Shown: in pieces, positions 22,543-30,099 of the stretch
How the letters are laid out: every line of letters starts with the position of its first letter
Position numbering within the stretch: the first letter of the stretch is position 1
Source of the DNA: Polyangiaceae bacterium
Lineage (GTDB): Bacteria > Myxococcota_A > Polyangia > Polyangiales > Polyangiaceae
Length of the DNA stretch: 34,303 bases
Reading direction: 5' to 3'
Assembly: GCA_020848455.1 (NCBI GenBank)
Contig: JADLAB010000364.1
Coordinates: forward strand, 1-34,303
The notes under the pieces: generated by a model
What the model was told of the DNA's origin: nothing
What the model saw: only the letters and a program-made list of their open reading frames with translations
Database searches by the model: none
Program-made: the position numbers and the translations under genes

Positions 22543-24168
22543 TCATCCCGACTTCTCGGTGGACAGGGCGGCGAGACGCCCACCCCCCTGCGACGCGGGG
22601 CTCGCCTCGACGCCCGCCTGCGACGGCGGGCTCGACCGCAGCCCGCCCGAGGGCCTGCGCTGGCTCATGTCGACCGTGAGCGTCCGCTGCCCCTTGACCG
22701 CGGGCTCGTTGCTCGGGCTGCGCAGGCGGGGGTCGTCGTGCTCCCGCCACCAGCGCCGCGCCTGCGCCTCGTCCCAGAGCGAGGTGCAGGCGCAGGTGCG
22801 CAGGCGCGCCATGAACGCCTGGGCCGTCTGGGGCCGGTCCGCGCGGGACTTCGCCAGGCAGTCGAGGATGAGCTCCTCGAGGTCCGCGGGCACCTCCGCG
22901 TCGGTGCGCTGGGAGGGGGGCGTCGGCGTCGTGTTGAGGTGGTGGTTCGAGACCGCGATGAACGTGCTGCCCTGGAACACGTGCTGGCCGGTGACGAGGT
23001 AGTAGCCGAGCGCGCCGAGCGAGTAGATGTCGGCCTGCTCGCCCACCTCGCCGGGCGACTGGATCGACTCGGGCGACATGAAGAGCGGCGTGCCCATGAT
23101 CTCGTCGATGCCGGTGAGCGTCTGGTGCGGGCGGGTCGCCATCTCCTTGACGAGGCCGAAGTCGAGGACCTTGGCGACGTCCGCCACGCCACCGCGCTCG
23201 CACAGCATCACGTTGGCCGGCTTGATGTCGCGGTGGATGAGGCCGACGCCGTGCGCCTCGGCGAGCGCCCCCGCGACCTGCAGGAGGATGTGGGCGGCGC
23301 GGGCGGCGGGCAGCGGCCCGGTGAGCTCCACGACCCGCTGCAGCGTGGGGCCCTCGATGAGCTCCATCGCGTAGTAGAAGATGCCCTGCGGCGTGCGCCC
23401 GTAGTCGAAGACCGTCACCGTGTTCGGGTGCGTGAGCCGCGCGGTGAGCTGGACCTCGAGCTCGAAGCGCCCGAGGATGCGCTTGCTGGTCTTGTCCGGC
23501 AGCAGCAGCTTCACGGCGGTGGGGCGGCGCAGCATCGCGTGGCTCGCGCGGTACACGACGCCCATGCCGCCCTCGCCGATCTTCTCCTCGAGGGTGTACT
23601 GGCCGAGCTGGCTCGTGCGGATGAGCCGCGCGAGCACGATGATGCCGCAGATGCCGAGCAGCATCGCGAGCCCGGTGACGAGCACCACGTTCGTGACCGA
23701 GGCCCAGGTGGTCGCCTCGACCCAGCGCGTGGACACGCCGAGGTGCACGGTGCCGAGCACGCCGTTCGCGACCGGCGTCGGCAGATCCCGCACCGCCCCT
23801 TCCTCGACCAGCAGCGTCGTCGGCGTGGTGCGCCGAGCCACCTTCAAGAGGTCCGCCGGGAAGCCGTCGGCGGTGAAGGAATGGTCGGTCACTTCCCCGT
23901 CCGGAGAGGTCACGAACACGTAGGCCACGTCCGGATTGGCGCTGCGCGCGTTCTGGAGCTGCCGGCCGACGGCCAGGCGGTCGCGGTACGCGAGCGGCTC
24001 GCTCAGCTGCACGGCGAGCGTGCTCGACAGGGTCTCGCCGGCGCGATCCGCCGACGCCGCCAGCGCCCGCGAGAGCGTGCGGTTGAGCAGGCCCGTCGAG
24101 ATCGCGGCGCCGACCACCATCAGCACGCAGAAGCTGAGGATGATGCGGGTGTGGGTGTTCTTCAACAT
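22543..24168 (-). CDS. Transmembrane Hanks-type Ser/Thr kinase with periplasmic sensor domain
   Basis: This 541-residue protein has TM1 (about 8-28), a periplasmic PAS/Cache-like domain (about 29-156), TM2 (about 157-182) and, immediately after, a complete Ser/Thr kinase (about 191-460). Catalytic residues are present: Gly loop G198-x-G200-G201-x-G203, Lys220, H312-R313-D314 with K316 and N319, D336-F-G, and S365-P-E. The C-terminal 80 residues are disordered. Most bacterial Hanks kinases are N-terminal kinases with a C-terminal sensor; here the order is reversed as in histidine kinases. Residues 1-183 align gaplessly with the histidine kinase at 26915 (about 60% identical by hand). The start ATG overlaps the stop of the binding-lipoprotein gene (TGATG), so they are coupled. 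The signal and substrates are unknown. Confidence 0.92.
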   Translation of the reverse strand: MLKNTHTRIILSFCVLMVVGAAISTGLLNRTLSRALAASADRAGETLSSTLAVQLSEPLAYRDRLAVGRQLQNARSANPDVAYVFVTSPDGEVTDHSFTADGFPADLLKVARRTTPTTLLVEEGAVRDLPTPVANGVLGTVHLGVSTRWVEATTWASVTNVVLVTGLAMLLGICGIIVLARLIRTSQLGQYTLEEKIGEGGMGVVYRASHAMLRRPTAVKLLLPDKTSKRILGRFELEVQLTARLTHPNTVTVFDYGRTPQGIFYYAMELIEGPTLQRVVELTGPLPAARAAHILLQVAGALAEAHGVGLIHRDIKPANVMLCERGGVADVAKVLDFGLVKEMATRPHQTLTGIDEIMGTPLFMSPESIQSPGEVGEQADIYSLGALGYYLVTGQHVFQGSTFIAVSNHHLNTTPTPPSQRTDAEVPADLEELILDCLAKSRADRPQTAQAFMARLRTCACTSLWDEAQARRWWREHDDPRLRSPSNEPAVKGQRTLTVDMSQRRPSGGLRSSPPSQAGVEASPASQGGGRLAALSTEKSG

Positions 24169-25157
24169 CAGGGGCGGACGGCGTCGGCCGAGGGCGCGGG
24201 GAGCACGCCGAGCTCACGCCAGCTCTGCGCGATCGGGTCATATGCTGCATCCGGCAGCTTGACGAAGCCACTGATTCCGAGGTCCTTCAGCACCTCCTTG
24301 CCCGCCGGGTCGGAGGGCATGCCGCCGAGCACGCGCGCGAGATCGTCGGCGAGATCCTGCGACGCGTGCGGCGACACGACGACCGGGTTGCTCGGGAACT
24401 CGCCGGAGCTGTCGATGATCACGAGCTTGTCCTTGATGGCCGGGCTCTCGCGCACGAGGTCGTCCCAGATGAGGCTGTCGACGGAGCCGGCGTCGGCGAT
24501 GCCGTCGCGCACCGCCTGGATCGTGTTGTCGTGGCTGTAGGTGAAGAGCGTGCGCTCGAAGAACGCGGCCGGCGTCGTGCCGAGCGCGCGGAGCGCCGCG
24601 GCCACGTGGCGGTAGCCGCCGTTCGAGAGCGGGTCGGAGAACGCGAAGACCGTGCCGCGCAGGTCCTCGAGCCGCGTGCGACCGGAGTCCTTGCGTGTGA
24701 GGACGAGCGCCCGGTAGGTCGCGCTGTCGGCCACGGTCGGCGTGACGAGCGCCCGCAGCCCGAACTGCGCGCGCCCGACGGTGTACGCGCCGGCACACAC
24801 GAGGCCCGCCTCCGCGCTGCCGGTGCGCAGGAGATCGTTCAGCTCCGCGTACGTCTTGCGGCGCACGATCTCGACGCGCCGCTTCAGCCGGCCCATGAGG
24901 TAGCTCGCGAAGCGCGACGCCGGGAGCGTGCTGCGCTCGGGCGACAGCACGCTCGCGAACACGAACCGGAGCGGCGCCTCGTCGACGCCGACCTCGGCTC
25001 CGGCCACCACCTTGGGCCCGCTCGTCAGGCGCACGACGATCTCGGGGTCGTCGGTCGCCGCGCACGACAGCGCCAAGAGCGCCCACCACACGAGCCACAC
25101 GCGCTGCAGCCGGCTGCGAGGGGCCACTGCACCGCTCGGACGCCTGCTCGGTCCCAT
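24168..25157 (-). CDS. PhnD-like periplasmic binding lipoprotein (Ser/Thr-kinase arm)
   Basis: This 329-residue protein has a signal with lipobox LALSC (Cys32) and a PhnD/SBP-type body (about 38-320): 'LRFVFASVLSPERSTLPASRFASYLMGRLKRRVEIVRRKTYAELNDLLRTGSAEAGLVCAGAYTVG', 'GTVFAFSDPLSNGGYRHVAAAL' and 'TYSHDNTIQAVRDGIADAGSVDSL'. PhnD-type proteins bind phosphonate, phosphite or phosphate analogues for ABC import. No permease or ATPase is nearby; instead the gene is coupled to a sensor kinase, so a receptor role is more likely. A paralogue in the opposite arm (25934) is clearly over half identical, especially near 'TYSHDNTIQAVRDGIAD' and 'DLGISGFVKLPDAAYD'. The gene is 49 bp downstream of the small membrane protein gene, in the same direction. 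Confidence 0.88.
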   Translation of the reverse strand: MGPSRRPSGAVAPRSRLQRVWLVWWALLALSCAATDDPEIVVRLTSGPKVVAGAEVGVDEAPLRFVFASVLSPERSTLPASRFASYLMGRLKRRVEIVRRKTYAELNDLLRTGSAEAGLVCAGAYTVGRAQFGLRALVTPTVADSATYRALVLTRKDSGRTRLEDLRGTVFAFSDPLSNGGYRHVAAALRALGTTPAAFFERTLFTYSHDNTIQAVRDGIADAGSVDSLIWDDLVRESPAIKDKLVIIDSSGEFPSNPVVVSPHASQDLADDLARVLGGMPSDPAGKEVLKDLGISGFVKLPDAAYDPIAQSWRELGVLPAPSADAVRP

Positions 25158-25206
25158 GCCTACCCCCTCACTCTGCGCCGCGTGCGACGCGCGCCGTCCT
25201 CGGGGA

Positions 25207-25545
25207 CTAGTCCTTCTGCGGGGCGCGGTTGCCCTTCACCACCGCCGCGATGACGACGCCGACCGCGCCGGCGAGCGAGCCGACGACGGCCCCGAAGAGC
25301 GCGCCCATCGGATCCCACACGAGGCCGCCCACCGTCACGCCCGCGACCGTCGAGGCGGAGCACCAGTAGAAGAGTGCCCGCGCGAGCGCGGTCTCCTCGG
25401 CGACGGTGGCCTGCGAGGTCCGGACGTCGACCGCGCCGGCGGGGACGGACGGGCTCGGGCGCACGCGCAGGCGGACCGCGCTGTTGGCCACCTCGGCGGT
25501 TTCGCTCTGGACGACCGGACTGTGCTTGAGCTGCTGAGCCTTCAT
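25207..25545 (-). CDS. 112-residue membrane protein heading the Ser/Thr-kinase arm
   Basis: This protein has a polar N-terminal half (about 1-55, 'MKAQQLKHSPVVQSETAEVANSAVRLRVRPSPSVPAGA') and two hydrophobic helices (about 57-78 and 82-104) with Gly-rich faces ('AGVTVGGLVWDPMGALFGAVVGSLAGAVGVVIAAVV'). It ends in a Lys/Arg tail. The open frame continues to 25743 but ATG 25545 is supported by a GGAGG ribosome-binding site. It is the first gene of the minus-strand arm after the divergent spacer, and a sigma-54-like promoter lies about 90 bp upstream. It could be an accessory of the binding protein or kinase, but no family is recognised. Its counterpart is missing from the plus-strand arm. Confidence 0.7.
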   Translation of the reverse strand: MKAQQLKHSPVVQSETAEVANSAVRLRVRPSPSVPAGAVDVRTSQATVAEETALARALFYWCSASTVAGVTVGGLVWDPMGALFGAVVGSLAGAVGVVIAAVVKGNRAPQKD

Positions 25546-25633
25546 GACGGACCCCTCCAGGGTGGATCGAGTGCTGCGCGCGTCGCGCGGGCCACCTGCC
25601 CCAGCGGGGGTGGTGGAGCCTGGTGACGCCTTG

Positions 25634-25649
25634 AGCAAGGGCCGCGCCA
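25634..25649 (-). promoter_or_regulatory. Candidate sigma-54 promoter of the Ser/Thr-kinase arm
   Basis: Read on the minus strand the sequence is TGGCGCGGCCCTTGCT. It matches TGGCACG-N4-TTGCW with one change (G for A in TGGCAC) and has the correct GG-to-GC spacing of 10 nt. Transcription would begin near 25624, about 80 nt before the start codon at 25545. Because the plus-strand arm encodes a sigma-54 activator, this promoter could link the two arms. Confidence 0.5.
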
Positions 25650-25749
25650 GCGCGGTCCCGCACCCGGAAACCGAGGCCTCGACTGCACTTGCGCTCGCCG
25701 ACGAGGGCACGGGGTGGCGAGACCTGTGCCGAGATCTCGTCACCGCGCG

Positions 25750-25763
25750 TGGTCATCTGACCA
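25750..25763. promoter_or_regulatory. Inverted repeat TGGTCA-TC-TGACCA, possible activator site
   Basis: The two 6-bp arms are perfectly complementary with a 2-bp spacer. It lies about 100 bp upstream of the leftward sigma-54-like promoter, the distance usual for enhancer sites of NtrC-type activators, and about 115-120 bp upstream of the rightward TATATT box. Confidence 0.4.
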
Positions 25764-25879
25764 TAGCTCGTCAGGCCGGCCGCGGCGCCGCCCCGCTCGG
25801 GAACTCGACCCGCCGGGCGCGCCTCGACTATCTTCGGCGCCGATCGCCTCGAGCCGGGTGCATCCGCTTGCGCGGCGGT

Positions 25880-25885
25880 TATATT
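25880..25885 (+). promoter_or_regulatory. Possible -10 box of the two-component arm
   Basis: TATATT is one of very few AT-only hexamers in this GC-rich spacer and lies about 50 bp before the start of the rightward binding-lipoprotein gene. No good -35 hexamer is seen 16-18 bp upstream, so this is tentative. Confidence 0.25.
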
Positions 25886-25933
25886 GGGGCGCGGGTCGCA
25901 GCGGGCGTACCGAGGGGGGCTCGGAGTGATGAC

Positions 25934-26905
25934 GTGACGATGACCAACATGCGGATCTGGGCGCTCGCCCTGCTCCGGCTGTGTGGTTTGGCGGCGTTCG
26001 TCGCGTGCGCCGCCCTCACGTCCTCTTGCAGCTCCGACGAAGACACGATCGTCGTGAGGCTCCAGAGCGGGCCCCTGGCCACCGTCGCGCCCGACACCCA
26101 CGTCGACGACCCCCCGCTGCGCTTCGTGCTCGCGGGGGGCCTGGCCGCGGAGCGCAGTGCCTTGCCGTACGCCCGGTTCGCCAACGCCCTGACGGGCGCG
26201 CTGCGCCGCCACGTCGAGATCGTGCGACGCCGGACGTACGCCGAGCTGAACGAGCTCCTGCGCACCGGCCGTGCCGAGGCGGGCATCCTGTGCCCGGGCG
26301 CCTTCGCCGTGGGCCGGGAGGAGTTCGGCCTGCGCGCCGTGCTGACGGCGACGGTGGACGACAAGGCGACCCACCAGGCGCTCGTGGTCGTGCGGCGCGA
26401 CTCGGGGCGCAAGAGCCTCGACGAGCTGCGCGGGGCGGTCTTCGCGTTCACGGACCCGCTGTCGGCGAGCGGCTACCAGTACGTGGCCACGACGCTGCTC
26501 GCCCGCGGGACCAACGCCGCGGCCTTCTTCAAGCGCACCATCTTCACCTACAGCCACGACAACACCATCCAGGCGGTGCGCGACGGGATCGCAGACGGCG
26601 GCTCGGTGCACAGCCTCGTCTGGGCGAGCATGTTGAGCGAGACGCCGAGCCTCGGCGAGGCGCTCGTGGTCGTCGAGAGCTCGCCCGACCTGCCGAGCAA
26701 CCCCGTGGTCGTGTCGCCGCAGGCGCCCGCGGGTCTGGCCGAGGCGCTGTCGCACGCCCTGCTCGACATGCCGTCGAGCAGCGCCGGCCGTGGGGTGCTA
26801 ATGGATCTGGGCATCTCCGGTTTCGTCAAGCTGCCCGATGCCGCCTATGACTCGGTCGTACGAAGCTGGCGCGAGCTCGGAGTGATCCCCGCTCCGCCCC
26901 CGTGA
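25934..26905 (+). CDS. PhnD-like periplasmic binding lipoprotein (two-component arm)
   Basis: This 323-residue product has a lipoprotein signal ending in LTSSC (Cys32 if GTG 25934 is used). GGAG lies 7 nt before GTG 25934; ATG 25940 and ATG 25949 are alternative starts in frame. The mature body matches the opposite-arm lipoprotein throughout ('EIVRRRTYAELNELLRTGRAEAGILCPGAFAVGREEFGLRAVLTATV', 'DPLSASGYQYVATTLLARGTNAAAFFKRTIFTYSHDNTIQAVRDGIADGGS'). It belongs to the PhnD-like solute-binding group for oxyanion-type ligands. There is no transporter nearby, and 9 bp later the histidine kinase begins, so it is probably a ligand receptor feeding that kinase. Differences from its paralogue are concentrated near the N-terminus and the last third, so the two could have different ligands. 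Confidence 0.88.
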   Translation: MTMTNMRIWALALLRLCGLAAFVACAALTSSCSSDEDTIVVRLQSGPLATVAPDTHVDDPPLRFVLAGGLAAERSALPYARFANALTGALRRHVEIVRRRTYAELNELLRTGRAEAGILCPGAFAVGREEFGLRAVLTATVDDKATHQALVVVRRDSGRKSLDELRGAVFAFTDPLSASGYQYVATTLLARGTNAAAFFKRTIFTYSHDNTIQAVRDGIADGGSVHSLVWASMLSETPSLGEALVVVESSPDLPSNPVVVSPQAPAGLAEALSHALLDMPSSSAGRGVLMDLGISGFVKLPDAAYDSVVRSWRELGVIPAPPP

Positions 26906-26914
26906 CCAGCCCGG

Positions 26915-28684
26915 ATGTTCAGGCGCTTCGACTCGAAGATCATCGTCTCCTTCTGTCTGCTGATGCTGGCGGGCGGGGTGGTGACCACCACGGTCCTCAG
27001 CCGGAACCTCTCGCGCGAGCTCGTCGGCGCGGTGGAACGCAGCGGCACCGCGCTGTCGCGGGCGCTTGCCACGGGTCTCGCCGAGCCGCTGTCGCACCAC
27101 GACCACGTCGCCGTGCGGCGCGACCTCGTGCAGGCGCAGAGCGGCAACCCCGACATCGCCTACGTCTTCGTCGCCTCGGACGAGGGTCAGGTGAGCGACC
27201 ACTCGTTCGCGATCGACGGCTTCCCCGCGGACCTCTTGCCGCTGGCGGAGCGCTCGACGCCGACCACGCTGCGGGTCGAGGACGGCCTCGTGCGCGACCT
27301 GCCGCAGCCCATCGCGGAGGGGGCGCTCGGCACGGTGCACGTGGGCGTGTCGCTGCGCTGGGCCAGCGCGACGACCTCGGCTTCGGTCACGAACGTGCTC
27401 CTCGTCACGGGCCTCGCGATGCTGGTCGGCATCGTCGGGATCCTCCTCTTGGCCCGGCTGATCACGCGACCGATGCTGGGCCTGGTGGGGGCTGCCAAGC
27501 GCCTCGGCCGCGGCGACTACGGGACGCCGGCGCGGGTGGCGGGTCGCGACGAGGTCGCGAGCCTGGCCAACACCTTCAACACGCTCGCCTCGCAGATCCG
27601 GGCGCGCATGGCCGAGAGCGAGGAGCTGCGCTCCTACGTCGAGCGTATTCTCGACCACATGGACGCCGAGGTCTGCGTCATCTCGGAGGACGGCGTCATC
27701 GACTACGCCAACCGCATGGCGATCGAGCGGCGCGGCGTGGCGGCCGGCGAGAAGTGCGCCACGGCGCTCGGAAGCGAGCGCCCGTGCGCCACCTGCTCCG
27801 TCGCCGAGGTGCTCGAGACCGGCCGCGTCCTGAACCGCTCGCACGTCTCCCCCTCGGGGCGGCACTACGAGCTCACCTACTTCCCCATGACCGGGCGCGA
27901 CGGCCGCCGTGCGGTGGTCGAGAGCGCGCTCGACGTGACCGAGCAGCGCAAGCTCGCCCTTCGGGTCCACCGCGCCGAGCGGCTCGCCGTCGCGGGCTCG
28001 GTCGCCGCGGGCGTCGTGCACACCATCAACAACCCGCTCGACGGCGTCACGCGCGCGCTCGGCCTCGCCGAGAGCCGGCTCACCGACAACCCGGAGCAGG
28101 CGCGCAAGATGCTGGCCCTCGCGCGTGAGGGGACCGAGCGCATCGCCGCCGTGACGCACCGCTTGCTCGTGCTGGCACGCGCCGAGGAGCCGAGCGAGCA
28201 CACGCCGGTCACGCTCGACGCCATCGTCGCACAGGCTACCGAGGTCGTGCAGCTGAAGGCGCAGGCGACGGGCGCGCGCGTGGAGCTCGCGCTCGCGCCC
28301 GAGCTGCCCGCGGTGAGCGTCGACCCGCACGGCATCACCGAGGTGCTCGTGAACCTGCTCATGAACGCCATCGACGCCTGCGGCAAGGGCGGAACGATCA
28401 CCGTGGCGACGCGCCTCGCGGACGCCGCCACGGTGGAGCTCAGCGCGAGCGACGACGGTCCGGGCATCGCGCCCGAGCACCTCGATCGCGTCTTCGAGCC
28501 CTTCTTCACCACCAAGGAGGTGGGGCGCGGCACGGGTCTCGGCCTGTCGGTCGCGCGGCGCATCGTCGAGGCGCACGGCGGCGAGATCGAGGTGACGTCG
28601 ACCCCGGGCAGCGGCGCGACGTTCCGGGTGCGACTGCCGATCGCGACGCCGCCGCTCGCGAGCGCCGGGAGGGCCGACGCATGA
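26915..28684 (+). CDS. Membrane sensor histidine kinase (NtrB-type)
   Basis: This 589-residue protein has TM1 (about 8-28), a periplasmic PAS/Cache-like domain (about 29-156), TM2 (about 157-182), HAMP (about 180-232) and a PAS domain (about 235-345). The PAS domain has a Cys-rich loop (C281, C291, C294). The phosphoacceptor helix ('VAAGVVHTINNPLDGV', His369) follows, then the ATPase domain with N box 'LVNLLMNAIDACGKG', D-box 'DDGPGIAP', 'VFEPFFTTK' and 'GTGLGLSVARRI'. The H-box HTINNPL is of the NtrB/AtoS kind that pairs with NtrC-like regulators, and such a gene overlaps its stop by ATGA at 28681-28684. The first 183 residues are paralogous to the Ser/Thr kinase at 22543. The domain set is complete and it should be active. 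Confidence 0.95.
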   Translation: MFRRFDSKIIVSFCLLMLAGGVVTTTVLSRNLSRELVGAVERSGTALSRALATGLAEPLSHHDHVAVRRDLVQAQSGNPDIAYVFVASDEGQVSDHSFAIDGFPADLLPLAERSTPTTLRVEDGLVRDLPQPIAEGALGTVHVGVSLRWASATTSASVTNVLLVTGLAMLVGIVGILLLARLITRPMLGLVGAAKRLGRGDYGTPARVAGRDEVASLANTFNTLASQIRARMAESEELRSYVERILDHMDAEVCVISEDGVIDYANRMAIERRGVAAGEKCATALGSERPCATCSVAEVLETGRVLNRSHVSPSGRHYELTYFPMTGRDGRRAVVESALDVTEQRKLALRVHRAERLAVAGSVAAGVVHTINNPLDGVTRALGLAESRLTDNPEQARKMLALAREGTERIAAVTHRLLVLARAEEPSEHTPVTLDAIVAQATEVVQLKAQATGARVELALAPELPAVSVDPHGITEVLVNLLMNAIDACGKGGTITVATRLADAATVELSASDDGPGIAPEHLDRVFEPFFTTKEVGRGTGLGLSVARRIVEAHGGEIEVTSTPGSGATFRVRLPIATPPLASAGRADA

Positions 28685-30099
28685 CGACCCGCATCCTCAT
28701 CGTGGACGACGAGAAGCTCACCCGGCAGACGCTCGAGCTGCAGCTCACCGACGAGGGTTTCGAGGTCGAGAGCGCGGAGAACGCCTTCGTGGCGCTCGAG
28801 CTCCTCGGGCAAAAGGAGGTGGACCTCGTCCTCAGCGATCTGCGCATGCCGTCGATGGACGGGCTCGAGTTCCTGCGGCGCATCCGCGAGGGCTGGCCCG
28901 AGACGGCGGTCGTGCTCATGACCGCCTACGGCACGGTCGCCACGGCGGTCACGGCGATGCAGGCGGGCGCGGCCGACTACCTCACGAAGCCGCTCCACAC
29001 CGAGGAGCTGCTCATCCGTGTCCGGCGCGTGCTCGAGCGCCGGGCGGACGTCGCCGAGATCCGGAAGCTCCGCCAGGACGCGGCGCGGCAGCGCCAGTTC
29101 GGCGGGCTCGTCTTCCGCTCGAGCGCCATGGCCGCGGTCGTCGACCGGGTGCTCGCCACCGTGGACACGGACGCGAGCGTGCTCATCGAGGGCGAGACCG
29201 GCACCGGCAAGGGCGTGCTCGCCAAGGCCCTGCACGACGCGAGCTCGCGGGCGAGCGCACCGTTCGTCATCGTCGGCTGCGCCGGGCTCAACCCCAACCT
29301 CGTCGAGAGCGAGCTGTTCGGCCACGAGGCCGGCGCGTTCACCGGGGCGGCGCGCCAGCGCAAGGGTCGGCTCGAGGCCGCCAACGGCGGCACCGTGCTC
29401 ATCGACGACGTCGACGACCTGCCGCTCGAGGTGCAGGTGAGCCTCCTGCGCTTCTTGCAGGACCGCTCCTTCGAGCGCGTCGGGAGCAACACGACGCGCC
29501 GGAGCGACGTGCGCGTCGTGTGCGCGACGAAGAAGGCGCTGCCCGAGCTCGTGCGCGCGGGACGTTTCCGCGAGGACCTCTACTACCGGGTCAACACGGT
29601 GGTGGTCGCCCTGCCACCGCTGCGCGCGCGGCGCGGCGACATCGCGCCGCTCGCCGAGCACTTCGCGAGCGGCTTCTGGGCCGCGCGCGGCTACTCCCCG
29701 CCGCCCGTGCTCCTGCCCGAGACGCTCGCCACGTTGCTCGCGCACGACTGGCCCGGCAACGTGCGCGAGCTCGTCCACGCCGTGGAGCACGCCGTGATCT
29801 TCGCCCGCGGCGCGCCGATCGAGCCGCGCCACCTGCCGCCGACGCTCGCGCCGAAGGCGACCGCACCGCTCGTCGAGCTGCAGCTCGGCGAGGCCGCGGT
29901 GTCCTTCACCGAGATCATGACGCGCTGCGAGCAGCAGCTGTTCGAGTGGGCGCTCACGCGCGCGGGTGGCAACCAGGTCCAGGCGGCCGAGCTGCTCTGC
30001 CTGCCCCGCACGACCTTCCGGAGCCGGCTCGCGGCGCTCGGCGGGCGTGTGGCCGGCGCACGCGACGACGAGCCCCCGTCGTCGAAGAGCCGGGGCTAG
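28681..30099 (+). CDS. NtrC-family sigma-54-dependent response regulator
   Basis: This 472-residue regulator has a receiver domain (1-120) with D9/D10, phosphoacceptor D53 in 'LVLSDLRMP', T81 and K103. The AAA+ domain (about 140-380) has Walker A G171-ETGTGKG, sigma-54 contact loop GAFTGA (218-223), and Walker B 'GTVLIDD' with D242-D243 in place of the usual D-E, plus 'GRFREDLYYRVN'. A C-terminal Fis-type helix-turn-helix (about 418-455) contains 'GNQVQAAELLCLPRTTFRSRL'. Its ATG overlaps the kinase stop, so the two are a cognate pair. It should activate sigma-54 promoters by ATP hydrolysis after phosphorylation; a near-consensus one faces the opposite arm at 25634-25649. The stop overlaps that of a convergent gene by 4 bp. 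Confidence 0.95.
   Translation: MTTRILIVDDEKLTRQTLELQLTDEGFEVESAENAFVALELLGQKEVDLVLSDLRMPSMDGLEFLRRIREGWPETAVVLMTAYGTVATAVTAMQAGAADYLTKPLHTEELLIRVRRVLERRADVAEIRKLRQDAARQRQFGGLVFRSSAMAAVVDRVLATVDTDASVLIEGETGTGKGVLAKALHDASSRASAPFVIVGCAGLNPNLVESELFGHEAGAFTGAARQRKGRLEAANGGTVLIDDVDDLPLEVQVSLLRFLQDRSFERVGSNTTRRSDVRVVCATKKALPELVRAGRFREDLYYRVNTVVVALPPLRARRGDIAPLAEHFASGFWAARGYSPPPVLLPETLATLLAHDWPGNVRELVHAVEHAVIFARGAPIEPRHLPPTLAPKATAPLVELQLGEAAVSFTEIMTRCEQQLFEWALTRAGGNQVQAAELLCLPRTTFRSRLAALGGRVAGARDDEPPSSKSRG

Larger units (their letters stand above)
25546..25933. other. Divergent regulatory spacer between the two sensor arms
   Basis: These 388 bp have no credible gene. They hold, from left to right, a sigma-54-like promoter directed left (25634-25649), a 10-bp perfect palindrome CGAGATCTCG (25730-25739), a 14-bp inverted repeat with 6-bp arms (25750-25763), and an AT-rich TATATT at 25880-25885 that may be the -10 box of the rightward arm. 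Confidence 0.5.

Noticed and set aside
24168-26905. PhnD-like lipoproteins as components of a phosphonate ABC importer
   Set aside because: There is no permease or ATPase gene on either side and both are coupled or closely spaced to sensor kinases, so a receptor role fits better.
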